This document shows positions 15,504-23,329 of a stretch of 64,000 nucleotides of DNA, piece by piece (positions within the stretch are counted from its first letter, which is position 1; each line of letters begins with the position of its first letter). A program made the position numbers and the translations under genes. The notes beneath the pieces were generated by a model. It was not told where the DNA came from, did not search any database, and saw only the letters and a program-made list of their open reading frames with translations. The stretch is from Micromonospora sp. WMMA1363 (lineage in GTDB: Bacteria > Actinomycetota > Actinomycetes > Mycobacteriales > Micromonosporaceae), in assembly GCF_030345795.1 (NCBI RefSeq), contig NZ_JAUALB010000001.1:3774001-3838000 (forward strand), in the 5' to 3' direction.

Positions 15504-16774
15504 GCGGCGAGTCCTTCGTCTCGGAAGCCGCCCCGGATGGCGGCGCGGATGTCGCGGTCGGTTTGGTCGGCGTTGCGGCCGGTGGTGGTGAGGGCGGCGA
15601 TTCCGTCGTCTTTGTTGATGGCGTGGGCAAGGATCATGCGGGCGACGCCTCGGGATGCGCCGTAGAGGGTGGTACGGCGGTGTCCTTCGGGGGCTCGGGC
15701 TACCGCGTCAAGGTGCGAGGCGAGTAGCAGGTCGGGATGGGAGATGCCCCCCGCGCTGCGGGTGCTGACCGGTGGGGTTGGTGTGGTGGGGATGGTTGGT
15801 GGTGGGGCTGGTTGGCACACCGTGGCCAGCGCGGGGGGCATCTCCTGCACTGGCCCGCGATCAGCCCAGCGGTACGGTCGGCCGGTGCGTTGGTGGATGC
15901 TGGGGGGCAGGACGACGTATCCGCCGTCGGTTTTGATGTCGATTCCCGGTACCCCGGGTACTTTCGCGGCCAACGGCGTACCGGGGTGGCGGTAGAACAG
16001 GTGCAGCCCATCTGATCCAGTGATCACATATGCGGTGCGGGGCACCAGGCCGTCTGCTACCAGGGTGGCTAGTCCTCGCCGGCCCCCGTTGCGGGGGTCG
16101 ACGTCCAGCACGACGACATCGGATGCGGTGCCGGTACGCAGGGCGAGTTGCCCTCGGGGCGCGGCGTCGACCATGGCGGTGATGCGGTCGGGGTCGGTGG
16201 TGGCGGCGTAGAACCCGTGACAGGTCAGACAAGGACAGGCGTCGCGGTCGTGGCCGTCGTAGCCGCGCTTGTCGTCGCATCGCTCGCACCCCGCCAGGGG
16301 CCGTTTTGACCGGGCGAGCATGAACACGGGCCAGCCGTGTGCGGCGTAGTCGATGGCTGCGGTGAGTAGGCTGCGCGCGGGGGGCTTCCTGCTGTGTCGT
16401 GCGGCGATGTACTTACTGATGTCGGTGGGTGTGGGGTTGTGCAGGGTGGGGATGTTGGCCTGTTTGGCGAGCGCTGCGCAGCCGGTGGCGCCGCGTGAAT
16501 TCTTGCGGATGAACGCTAGGCATAGGTCTGGGTGGGTGGCGACCATGGCAGCGTTTCGGTGGGGTCCGGCGGCGTGGCCGGTGGTCCAGTCGGCCGGGTA
16601 GGTCTCGACCGGCACGTGGTGGCGGGTGCACCAGGTGTGAGCGATGGCGTCTGCTCCGCGTGGGCATGCTCCGTGTAGGACCGTGATGGGTTCGTGTCGG
16701 TGTAGTGCGGAGAGGGCTTGGTTGATAGCGCTCTGGTCTGTCCATGTTCGAGAACCGGTGATCATTACTCGCAT
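15500..16774 (-). CDS. SLOG domain fused to archaeo-eukaryotic primase-polymerase (AICE-1)
   Basis: A 424-residue fusion. Residues 1-112 form a YspA/DprA-like SLOG Rossmann domain (MITGSRTW; LHGACPRGADAIA; the segment with RNAAMV). Residues 135-300 are a bifunctional prim-pol: DVDP (Asp224, Asp226), GLHLFYRHP (His258), GIDIKTDGGYVVLP (Asp279, Lys281). The C-terminal helical part is of the PriCT kind. The AICE-2 prim-pol lacks the SLOG part. The enzyme should prime element replication; the SLOG domain may sense a nucleotide ligand. It is first in the operon prim-pol, TGT, DUF3631. Confidence 0.85.
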   Translation of the reverse strand: MRVMITGSRTWTDQSAINQALSALHRHEPITVLHGACPRGADAIAHTWCTRHHVPVETYPADWTTGHAAGPHRNAAMVATHPDLCLAFIRKNSRGATGCAALAKQANIPTLHNPTPTDISKYIAARHSRKPPARSLLTAAIDYAAHGWPVFMLARSKRPLAGCERCDDKRGYDGHDRDACPCLTCHGFYAATTDPDRITAMVDAAPRGQLALRTGTASDVVVLDVDPRNGGRRGLATLVADGLVPRTAYVITGSDGLHLFYRHPGTPLAAKVPGVPGIDIKTDGGYVVLPPSIHQRTGRPYRWADRGPVQEMPPALATVCQPAPPPTIPTTPTPPVSTRSAGGISHPDLLLASHLDAVARAPEGHRRTTLYGASRGVARMILAHAINKDDGIAALTTTGRNADQTDRDIRAAIRGGFRDEGLAA

Positions 16775-16872
16775 CGAAGGGACTTCCTTCCCGGAGCAGG
16801 CGTGAGGATGGCCAGCGCCCGGCGGGCGCTGGCCATCCAGTAAGTGAGTGCGCGAAGCGCGTCGTTTCGGGG

Positions 16873-17124
16873 TTAGGCGGTGCGTCGGTGTTGGCGGGCG
16901 GCGTCGAGGTCGATCAGTGCGCCAGGGGCCGGCTCGTGCTGTGGTTGTGGTGGTGTCGTGGTGGGTACGTGGATGCGGGCGTAGGTGCGGAAGCGTCCTG
17001 TGTCAGCTCCGGTGAGGGCGACTCGTTGTCCTGGTTGTAGGACATGGCCGATGGCGGCGAGCGCGCGCGCTGCCGCGTCCAGTTCCGGCCGCGTACCGAT
17101 CAGCCACACTTCAAGATCGGCCAT
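16873..17124 (-). CDS. Small conserved AICE protein, 83 aa
   Basis: A short protein with a conserved core (EVWLIGTRPELDAAARALAAIGHV ... LTGADTGRFRTYARIHV) shared with the AICE-2 product at 32985-33227. Two short beta strands around a helix suggest a ligand-binding fold, but I do not recognise the family. It lies between the translocase and prim-pol genes. Confidence 0.7.
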   Translation of the reverse strand: MADLEVWLIGTRPELDAAARALAAIGHVLQPGQRVALTGADTGRFRTYARIHVPTTTPPQPQHEPAPGALIDLDAARQHRRTA

Positions 17125-17216
17125 GACACTCCGATCTTGGACGGCAAGGTAGCGGGGTCGCGTCGAGTGGGCGCATGACGAACCTCCGTTACGGAACGTG
17201 TAGATGCGTGGGTGTG

Positions 17217-17295
17217 TGTCGCGTGTCGCGTGGGGGCGCGCGAGGGGGCGGCCAATGCGCGCGGGCGCGCGCGTGCGGGCGCGCGGGCGCGCGTA
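17217..17295. repeat. CG-alternating low-complexity tract
   Basis: Dense GCGCGC/GTGCGG runs lie in the gap 17125-17346. The alternating purine-pyrimidine sequence could adopt Z-DNA or hairpins. A minus-strand frame is open through it but encodes only Arg/Ala/Pro-rich low-complexity sequence, so no gene is called. Confidence 0.6.
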
Positions 17296-17316
17296 GGAGC
17301 GGCGAAAAGGGGGTCC

Positions 17317-17346
17317 TGCGCGACAGTGCGCGACACCATGCGACAG
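17317..17346. repeat. Three 10-bp-spaced CGACA repeats next to the translocase gene; candidate clt
   Basis: TGCGCGACAG, TGCGCGACAC and CATGCGACAG follow each other with an exact 10-bp period directly behind the stop codon of the FtsK/TraB gene. Streptomyces TraB proteins recognise short tandem repeats (TRS) in the clt locus near traB; this cluster has the right place and form. Confidence 0.5.
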
Positions 17347-18705
17347 TTACGCGGCGTGACTTTCGGGGGTGGTGGTGGGGTGGTAGCGGTAGCCCTTACC
17401 GACCGGTGTCCGTCGGGCGGTACCGGCGTCGACCATGGCCCGCAGGATGCGGTGGACGCTGCCTCGGTGGGCGCTGCCCCGTAGCTTTTTGACGCCGCCG
17501 GTGATCTCGGTGGCGGTCATGCCGGCCGGTCCGGCCCCGGCGAGGACGGCGGTGATGGCTTCGGTCATGGGTGCGTCGTCGCCGTCAACCGCTGTGCTGG
17601 TGTCGTCGGCGGGAAGGTGGGCCAGGGGAAGGGTTGGTAGGTCGGGGAGGTCGGTGTGAGCGGCGGTACGCGCCGCGTCGAGGGCGTCACCGGCCGCCGT
17701 GCGGCCCCGGCGCGGGCTGGGCGTGTCGTTGTCGGCCCGGCGAGGCGCTGTCGGGCGCGTGGTGGGTGCCTGGAAGGGGTCGACGCGGCGAGCGGCGTAG
17801 GCCTCTCCGGCAGCGGCGCGGGCGACCGGATCGAGTGTCGGCCGGGCGGTGGCGAACGTGTGGGCGAGGCGGTTGACGATCGGCGGTTGGTACAGGGCGT
17901 AGGAGCGTACGGGTAGCGGGTCGACGTCGGGGCCGTCTTGGACGTAGAGCAGGCCGGGGACGTTGAACAGGGTCGTGTCCACGGTGTCGAGGTCGACGCC
18001 TTGAAGGACGAAGCCGACGTCGGCGCGGCGGTTCATTCGTAGACACAGGTTCGGGTGTAGCTGGGAGCGGAAATCGCCGTCGTCACCCAATGCGGCCACT
18101 GTTGGCCGCTGCGTGGTGACCAGAAGTTGCACTCCGGCGGAGCGGCCGGTTTGGGAGATCTGCCGCGCTCGTTCGGTGGCCTGCGCCGCCAGGTCAACCC
18201 GGTCCGGGTTGCCCGTTCGGATACCGAACAGCGCGGCAGCCTCATCGATGATGATCGTCAGCAGGGGGTGGTCGGGTGTCGGTACCACCTTGTCGTCACC
18301 CCGCCCTCGGGCCGCCTGCGTTGCGAGGACGCGGGATCGGGCGTCGATGATGGCGACCGCTGCGTCGAGCATGGCCACGGCCTCATCGAGCCTGGTGGCG
18401 AGCCAGTCGAAGCAGGGCAGCCACGCTGCCTGTCCTTGTCCGGCTTTGGCGACCTCGATCGCCCAGATCACGGTGTCTCCGCACGCGGCCAGACCACAGG
18501 TGATCACGTTAAGGGTGTTGGTCTTCCCCGATCCGGACGCGCCGCCCATCAGGGCGTGACGGGCACCGTGAGCGGGGGTCCACAGGTCAAGCAGCATCGG
18601 TAGCCGGTCGGCGCGTTCACCAAACGGCAGACCATCGGTGATTCGCCGCTCACCCGGGGTCCACAGGGTCAGCCGGTCCAGCGGGCGGGATGTCGTCGAC
18701 GTCAT
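17347..18705 (-). CDS. FtsK/TraB-like DNA translocase, soluble ATPase part (AICE-1)
   Basis: A 452-residue motor. Walker A is GGASGSGKT (54-62), Walker B LLTIIIDEAAAL (Asp154-Glu155), and TTQRPT is the sensor segment. A Pro/Thr-rich linker follows, then a C-terminal winged helix (about 385-445), the region that reads clt repeats in TraB proteins. No transmembrane segment is present; these are supplied by the gene upstream, with which it shares a TGATG junction. It pumps double-stranded DNA during mycelial conjugation. Confidence 0.88.
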   Translation of the reverse strand: MTSTTSRPLDRLTLWTPGERRITDGLPFGERADRLPMLLDLWTPAHGARHALMGGASGSGKTNTLNVITCGLAACGDTVIWAIEVAKAGQGQAAWLPCFDWLATRLDEAVAMLDAAVAIIDARSRVLATQAARGRGDDKVVPTPDHPLLTIIIDEAAALFGIRTGNPDRVDLAAQATERARQISQTGRSAGVQLLVTTQRPTVAALGDDGDFRSQLHPNLCLRMNRRADVGFVLQGVDLDTVDTTLFNVPGLLYVQDGPDVDPLPVRSYALYQPPIVNRLAHTFATARPTLDPVARAAAGEAYAARRVDPFQAPTTRPTAPRRADNDTPSPRRGRTAAGDALDAARTAAHTDLPDLPTLPLAHLPADDTSTAVDGDDAPMTEAITAVLAGAGPAGMTATEITGGVKKLRGSAHRGSVHRILRAMVDAGTARRTPVGKGYRYHPTTTPESHAA

Positions 18706-19487
18706 CAGGCGGCCTCCGGGTCGCTCAGGTCAAGGGTGGGGGTCGGGTCGTCCCGGTCGGTGGGCAGGTTGGCGACGGCGGGGTGGGCGATGGTGCGGCC
18801 GGACTCCCACGGGTCCCGGTCCACGACGTGCAGGCTCACCCGGCGGGCGTTGGTCTTGTCCGGCACGACCGTGACCGAGCCGCGCCGGTACTGGTAGCCG
18901 GACTCGATCCGGTCGCGATTCACGTCGCGGGCGGTGTGGTTACCGGGCAGCACCACCGACAACACCCGACCAACCGTGGTGGTCTTCACCCCGGTGAGCT
19001 TCGCCCCGGCGATACCGGCCAACTCGGCGACCGAGGTCCAGCGGGCGCGCATCCGGTCCAGGGCGGCTGCCGACCGTAGTGCCGGCCCGCACCACCAGCC
19101 GAGCCCAACCAGCGGCCACCCGATCGCCCACACCCCGTACAGCCAGCCGGTACCGGGACGCACCGCGACGGCACCCAGCCAGGCCAGCACCACCACAGCA
19201 GCCACGCCCGCGTACACGCGGTCGTACAGGCGGGTCATACCGACTGCTAGCCACGCCAGCAGGCAGGCCGCAGCCACCGCGTACACGCCGGCGAACCAGC
19301 CGATCGGCGCGTGCGCCCACATCACCGCGAGTCCCCACCCAGCCAGGGGCAGCGGCACAGCGACGAACAACGGGGTCAGTTGCCACCGCCACCGATACAC
19401 CGCCCCGCCGACCGCGTAAAGCACCGGATGCCGGTAGGCCCTCGGCCCAACACCGAGGTACAGATCATGCGATTTACGACGCCTCAC
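18705..19487 (-). CDS. Membrane partner of the AICE-1 translocase
   Basis: A 260-residue protein with about four hydrophobic segments in the first 140 residues (LTPLFVAVPLPLAGWGLAVMW; GWFAGVYAVAAACLLAWLAV; VAAVVVLAWLGAVAV; VWAIGWPLVGLGWW). A cytoplasmic domain resembling the part before the ATPase in full-length TraB follows. GTG 19487 is selected because GAGAGGAC lies upstream; the longer frame to 19568 adds an unlikely N-terminus. The stop overlaps the ATPase start by one base, so the two probably form one complex. Confidence 0.75.
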   Translation of the reverse strand: MRRRKSHDLYLGVGPRAYRHPVLYAVGGAVYRWRWQLTPLFVAVPLPLAGWGLAVMWAHAPIGWFAGVYAVAAACLLAWLAVGMTRLYDRVYAGVAAVVVLAWLGAVAVRPGTGWLYGVWAIGWPLVGLGWWCGPALRSAAALDRMRARWTSVAELAGIAGAKLTGVKTTTVGRVLSVVLPGNHTARDVNRDRIESGYQYRRGSVTVVPDKTNARRVSLHVVDRDPWESGRTIAHPAVANLPTDRDDPTPTLDLSDPEAA

Positions 19488-19588
19488 AACAGATGTCCTC
19501 TCACAACAAAAACAGGGATGCAGGGAAAGGGTTGGAGCGGTCGCCTGGTCATAGGGCGACCGCTCCAACGGCGGGAAGAGATGAGGTG

Positions 19589-20350
19589 TTAGGCGGCCTT
19601 CTGGTCCCAGAAGTCCTGGCGGCGAACCTGCCGGACGGCGGTTTCCGCAGCCTCGAACTGCGCCGCGTACAAGCGCCGGAAGGCGAGGCGGGAGCGGGAG
19701 AAGGTGCCTGACGCCTCCGCCAGCTGAGCGATCGCGTCGGCGGTCGGCCCGGTCACCCGAGGATCAAGCCTCATAGCGTCCAGCCGTTCCACCCACTGTC
19801 CGACGTTCTCGGCCAACGCCAACACAGCGGTAGCCATACCGGCAAGCTGCGCGTCGAGGTCCCACGCTGTGGCCGGGTCCATCTCCCCGACCACACGAGC
19901 GGCACGAGACAACGCGGTCGTCTCCTGAGTACCCACAGGGAAAGTCCTTCCAGTAGTGGTAGACGCCGATCGGGTCGGCGTCGAATCGGGTGTCGGGCGC
20001 GGGCGAGGCGCCGGCTTGCGTGGCGTTGCCGTCGGCCGGCGGGGTCGCGCCGTCTCACGGGCGCCGGCCCGGTTGTGGCGCTCGATGTGCTGCTCGGCCT
20101 CGGCCATCGGCACCGACTGGCCGCAGTAGCCGCACCTGATCACGGTGGCCTCAACCGGCCGGAACCGGCGCCCAGTCCACCGGGCGGCAGCGGCCACCTG
20201 CCCCCGACGTCGCCACGCCCACCGGCCGCCCCGAGCAGCCCCCCGGGCCGTCGGGTGCCGCTCCAACCACCGCCGCACCGCGCGGCGGCGTCGGCGTCGG
20301 GCATTCGCGGTCGCCTGATCCAACAACGACGACTGCTTGCTCGTGTGCAT
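19589..20350 (-). CDS. Zinc-finger protein of unknown function (AICE-1)
   Basis: A 253-residue protein. The N-terminus is very Arg-rich. A CGYCG ... HIERH cluster near residue 75 looks like a C2H2-type zinc finger. A Pro/Thr-rich linker and a helical C-terminal half follow. ATG 20350 has GGAGG five bases upstream. It probably binds DNA; its place before the translocase genes suggests a transfer role, but I do not recognise the family. Confidence 0.65.
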   Translation of the reverse strand: MHTSKQSSLLDQATANARRRRRRAVRRWLERHPTARGAARGGRWAWRRRGQVAAAARWTGRRFRPVEATVIRCGYCGQSVPMAEAEQHIERHNRAGARETARPRRPTATPRKPAPRPRPTPDSTPTRSASTTTGRTFPVGTQETTALSRAARVVGEMDPATAWDLDAQLAGMATAVLALAENVGQWVERLDAMRLDPRVTGPTADAIAQLAEASGTFSRSRLAFRRLYAAQFEAAETAVRQVRRQDFWDQKAA

Positions 20351-20351
20351 C

Positions 20352-20855
20352 TCACCCTCCACGGGTTAGGGCGGCGAGAAGGGTGGTAGCGGCGGTGCCG
20401 ACCAGCGCGGTCAGCAGCAGATCCACCGCGAGGCGGACGCGCCTGTACTTGCGCAACGCGACGCGAGAAAGCCACACCAGGTAGCGAGCCTCCTGCTCGG
20501 CGCTAGTACGCGTCGGGTCGATGGCCTCAGCCAGCAGCTGATACGGGGTAGACACGGCGTAGTGCACCAACCCATGCCCACCGCCCAAACACGGACGGAC
20601 CGCCACCGCCAACAAGGCGGTAGCCGCACCAGCCAGACAAACCGTGACCATCCCGACCGCCATCACCGCCACCGGTAGGGCGGCGCGGGTCAAACCGGCC
20701 CCACCGAGCGTGGCCACCGCACCCGCGATCGCCATCAACACCGCGGCCTTGCTATCCACACGCGTCAACTCGTCGCGTGTCTGCTCGGATCGAGCGAAGA
20801 ACCAGCCCGGATCAGCCAGGCCGTTGACCGGCGCCGGCTCGAATGCTGGCACCAT
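20352..20855 (-). CDS. Pycsar-effector-like (PycTM/DUF5706) membrane protein
   Basis: A 167-residue protein resembling the transmembrane effectors of Pycsar anti-phage systems. A conserved N-terminal helix with Asp-x-Lys-Ala (VDSKAAVLMAIAGAVATLGG) runs into a first hydrophobic segment; a second is LPVAVMAVGMVTVCLAGAATALL. The typical LSRVALRKYRRVRLAVDLLLTALV precedes the last segment. ATG 20855 is favoured by GAGGAGGG eight bases upstream. No uridylate cyclase (PycC) gene occurs in the element, so either it uses another signal or the domain serves transfer. Confidence 0.65.
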   Translation of the reverse strand: MVPAFEPAPVNGLADPGWFFARSEQTRDELTRVDSKAAVLMAIAGAVATLGGAGLTRAALPVAVMAVGMVTVCLAGAATALLAVAVRPCLGGGHGLVHYAVSTPYQLLAEAIDPTRTSAEQEARYLVWLSRVALRKYRRVRLAVDLLLTALVGTAATTLLAALTRGG

Positions 20856-20894
20856 CACAGATGCCCTCCTCACACGAGGTTTGGGTGTCGGAAC

Positions 20895-20937
20895 CGGCGG
20901 CACAGCACGGTTTTCCAGGCCATGGGCTGTGCCGCCG
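20895..20937. terminator. Family-A intra-operon hairpin, copy 1
   Basis: CGGCGGCACAGC (20895-20906) pairs with GCTGTGCCGCCG (20926-20937). Three similar hairpins occur at 21323-21368, 37018-37059 and 38325-38370, all between small genes of the two elements. Confidence 0.7.
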
Positions 20938-20969
20938 GGCGGGTCGTGCCTGTTGAGCGGGGCCGGTGT

Positions 20970-21043
20970 TCACCGGCTGACGTGATTGCCGCAGGCGCCG
21001 CAGGTCGCGGTAACTCCGGACACGTGGGGCAGGTCAGATTCAC
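20970..21043 (-). pseudogene. Possible frameshifted mini zinc-ribbon gene
   Basis: GTG 21043 has GAGAGG upstream and begins NLTCP. The original frame runs on to 20870 with poor sequence. One frame away the text reads VSGVTATCGACGNHVSR and then TGA, a typical short zinc-ribbon end. One base change in the GGGG run (plus strand, near 21026) would join them into a 24-residue protein. This may be a disrupted gene or chance; weak evidence. Confidence 0.3.
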
Positions 21044-21062
21044 GGGGTTCCTCTCCGGCCGC

Positions 21063-21115
21063 CAGACGGTCTGACAGCCACCGCGCCCCACCGGACCGGC
21101 GATGGTCCGGTGGGG
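21063..21115. promoter_or_regulatory. Family-B spacer: CAGACGGTCTG palindrome plus hairpin
   Basis: The palindrome CAGACGGTCTG (21063-21073) is adjacent to a hairpin CCCCACCGGACC / GGTCCGGTGGGG (21086-21097 and 21104-21115). The same pairing occurs three times in AICE-2 between small genes. Confidence 0.65.
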
Positions 21116-21132
21116 ACGGAGGCGGTCAGGGC

Positions 21133-21294
21133 TTAGCGGCGGGTCCGGCGAGCAAGCCGGTCAGCGGCGGACTGACCACGGCTACCGGCGGGAAGTCGGG
21201 CCTCGCGGGTGGCGGTTACGGCGACGCTGGGGCAGTAGCCGCAGCGGCCGGTGTTCTTGCAGGTGCAGGCAGGGGGGCGGATACTTTTAGCCAT
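21133..21294 (-). CDS. Small Cys-rich protein, 53 aa (AICE-1)
   Basis: A 53-residue protein with a CTCKNTGRCGYC metal-binding-like cluster near the N-terminus and a basic C-terminus (ADRLARRTRR). It is nearly identical to the 50-residue product at 38143-38295 in AICE-2, which supports real coding. It may be a small zinc protein binding nucleic acid. Confidence 0.8.
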   Translation of the reverse strand: MAKSIRPPACTCKNTGRCGYCPSVAVTATREARLPAGSRGQSAADRLARRTRR

Positions 21295-21322
21295 CGGATC
21301 GGACTCCTGTCCGTGAAGGGGC

Positions 21323-21368
21323 CGGCGGCACAGCACAGGTTTCTGAGGCCATGAGGGCTGTGCCGCCG
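21323..21368. terminator. Family-A intra-operon hairpin, copy 2
   Basis: CGGCGGCACAGC (21323-21334) pairs with GCTGTGCCGCCG (21357-21368), in the leader of the small Cys-rich gene. Confidence 0.7.
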
Positions 21369-21375
21369 GGTGGGG

Positions 21376-21573
21376 CTACTGCTCGAAGCGCTGCCAGCCG
21401 AGAACAACCGGATTGCGGCAGCCGGAACGGGTCAAGATCTGCGTGACGACCTTGATGTCGGCTCCGCTGCGGATCGGGTGTGTAAGCCGGACTTCCGCGT
21501 TGCCGCAGCGCTGGCCGTGGTCGGCGGTGAAGGTAACGAAGTAGCGGATCGTGGGGGTGTCGGCGCGAGCCAT
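21376..21573 (-). CDS. Hypothetical protein, 65 aa (AICE-1)
   Basis: A 65-residue protein beginning MARADTPTIRYFVTFTADHG. GGAGCG precedes the ATG. A short beta-rich fold is plausible. The family is not recognised. It sits between the Spd-like gene and the Cys-rich gene in the same transcription direction. Confidence 0.6.
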   Translation of the reverse strand: MARADTPTIRYFVTFTADHGQRCGNAEVRLTHPIRSGADIKVVTQILTRSGCRNPVVLGWQRFEQ

Positions 21574-21613
21574 GGCAGGGCGCTCCTTCAGAAGCGAAGG
21601 CGAACAAAGGGGG

Positions 21614-22645
21614 TTAGGCGGTGGCGAGTTCGGGTCGCCAGCCGTTGACGAAGCCGGCGACGCGGTAGGCGCGGGCCTTGTCGCCTCGGCCGGACATCAC
21701 TCGCCGGTGGATCGCGTGACCGGTCGGGTCCGGCTCCAAGACCCCGGTCGTGATGGCGTTCCGGACGTCGGTCAGAAGCGTCCGGTCGTTGGCGGAAAGC
21801 TCCACCGCCGCGCTCGGGTCGGCGGCGAGTTTGGGCAGGTTGATGGCATCCGGACGGGCATCCGACAGGGCCTCGATCGCCCGGGCGAAGTGGGCCTGAA
21901 TCAGGGGCAGGGCCACCGCCGCGCCGAACGCCAACGCCGGAATCGCCATGTGCAGCGCCACCTGGAACAGGTGCTCGGTCAGGCTGTCGTAGCGGTGGCT
22001 GATCGTCGGCATCATGTTCATGCCCGCGATCGCGGCCAGCAGCACCCGCTCGATACGCACCAGCGCCGTGTCGTGCATCTGGTGGCCGACAGCGGCCAGG
22101 GAACCCCGGGCAATCAGCACACCAACCAGCAGCACGCTAAACGCCGGGTCAACGAGCCACGCCACCACCCACATCGGCGACCACTTCTCGGAGCCGATCG
22201 CCGCGAACCGCTGAACGTTGACCATCGTGAAGCCCATGCTGAACAGCAACGCCAACCAGGCCATCGCGGTCCACCGGGCACGCTGACGCATCAACCGAAC
22301 AGCCCGCACGTCCGGATCGGTCAACAGCCGCCGTAACTGGCGGGCCTCAGCCGCCCGCGCTTGCCACCGCTGCACCCGAGCCGTGTCCCCCGCCAACCGC
22401 GCGTGCCGCGCCGCACGCTCACCCTCGACACGCTGCCGGCGGCGACGCTCGGCTCGACCCGGCTGCACCGGGAGTGGTGACACCCGATCAGTGGCATCCT
22501 CTCCCGTCGAAGCCGACACGGGCGGGGAAGGCTCTACCGCATCCGGCATGGACTCACCGGGTTGATTACCCTCGATGATCGAGGTAGGCACCAACAGTCC
22601 GCCCTGGTGGGTATAGGAGCGACTGTCGAGCGTGGGGGCAGTCAT
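21614..22645 (-). CDS. Spd-like conjugal spread membrane protein (AICE-1)
   Basis: A 343-residue protein. A charged, Arg-rich N-terminal half (residues 55-110, probable coiled coil) is followed by about four transmembrane segments (AMAWLALLFSMGFTMVNV; VAWLVDPAFSVLLVGVLIA; VLLAAIAGMNMM; ALHMAIPALAFGAAVALPL). A C-terminal soluble part ends the protein. This resembles the Spd/DUF2637 proteins that move transferred DNA between mycelial compartments. GGAGG precedes the start. The AICE-2 counterpart at 38971-40143 is diverged but similarly built. Confidence 0.72.
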   Translation of the reverse strand: MTAPTLDSRSYTHQGGLLVPTSIIEGNQPGESMPDAVEPSPPVSASTGEDATDRVSPLPVQPGRAERRRRQRVEGERAARHARLAGDTARVQRWQARAAEARQLRRLLTDPDVRAVRLMRQRARWTAMAWLALLFSMGFTMVNVQRFAAIGSEKWSPMWVVAWLVDPAFSVLLVGVLIARGSLAAVGHQMHDTALVRIERVLLAAIAGMNMMPTISHRYDSLTEHLFQVALHMAIPALAFGAAVALPLIQAHFARAIEALSDARPDAINLPKLAADPSAAVELSANDRTLLTDVRNAITTGVLEPDPTGHAIHRRVMSGRGDKARAYRVAGFVNGWRPELATA

Positions 22646-22660
22646 CAGGGGAACCTCCGA

Positions 22661-23329
22661 TCAGTGAGTGAGGGCGTCCGCGATCAGGTCGCGGTGGGCT
22701 GCGAATACCTGGCCGCCGTGTAGCACGTCGAGGTGGGTCAGTAGGCAGTCGTAGGTGTCGGCGGGGAGCCAGGCGGCGCGGCGGGCGTCGTCCTGGCCAG
22801 TCACGTCGGGTAGGTGGAGCCAGCCGGAACCAAGGTCGATCCGCACGGGGGTGGTGACCATCCACGCTTCATCGCTCGCGCGGGGATCGGACACGTACCG
22901 GGCCGGCAGCGTTTCGTAGGGAACCTGCCGCCGGTCAAGCCTCAGCCCGGTTTCCTCGGCAAGCTCACGAAACGCGGCGTCAGTCGGATCTTCGCCCGGG
23001 TCGACGTGTCCACCGGGCAACGCCCACCCGAACCCGTCGCCGCGCTCGATCAGCAGCAGACAGCGCACCTCGTCGAGATCTGTGGCGGTGACGATCGCGT
23101 CGGAGGCCTGAGCCTCACCCCAGTGTCCGAGGCGGTTACGGCCGTACCGGACGCCGGTCGGCGGGGCCGGCGCGACCGGGCGACCGTCAACGACCACAAA
23201 GGGAATCGTTGCTCGGCGCTGCCTGTCGGCCCAGTCGATTTCGATGGGGTCCATGATCGGGTCCGCCCACGCCTCACCAGCGGCGATGCCAGCCAGCACG
23301 GACGAATGGGTGAAGGTACGAGGGGTCAT
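22661..23329 (-). CDS. Nudix hydrolase, Pif-like (AICE-1)
   Basis: A 222-residue Nudix protein with the full box GHVDPGEDPTDAAFRELAEETGL near residue 115. The N-terminus TFTHSSVLAGIAAGEAWADP is shared with the AICE-2 copy. In the AICE pSAM2 a Nudix protein, Pif, prevents redundant transfer into cells that already hold the element; the same role is inferred here. The start overlaps the stop of the RRQRL-type gene (ATGA). Confidence 0.85.
   Translation of the reverse strand: MTPRTFTHSSVLAGIAAGEAWADPIMDPIEIDWADRQRRATIPFVVVDGRPVAPAPPTGVRYGRNRLGHWGEAQASDAIVTATDLDEVRCLLLIERGDGFGWALPGGHVDPGEDPTDAAFRELAEETGLRLDRRQVPYETLPARYVSDPRASDEAWMVTTPVRIDLGSGWLHLPDVTGQDDARRAAWLPADTYDCLLTHLDVLHGGQVFAAHRDLIADALTH

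Noticed and set aside
17100..17339. 79-residue frame through the CG-rich tract
   Set aside because: Encodes only Arg/Ala/Pro/Thr low-complexity sequence; overlaps the start of the 83-aa gene.
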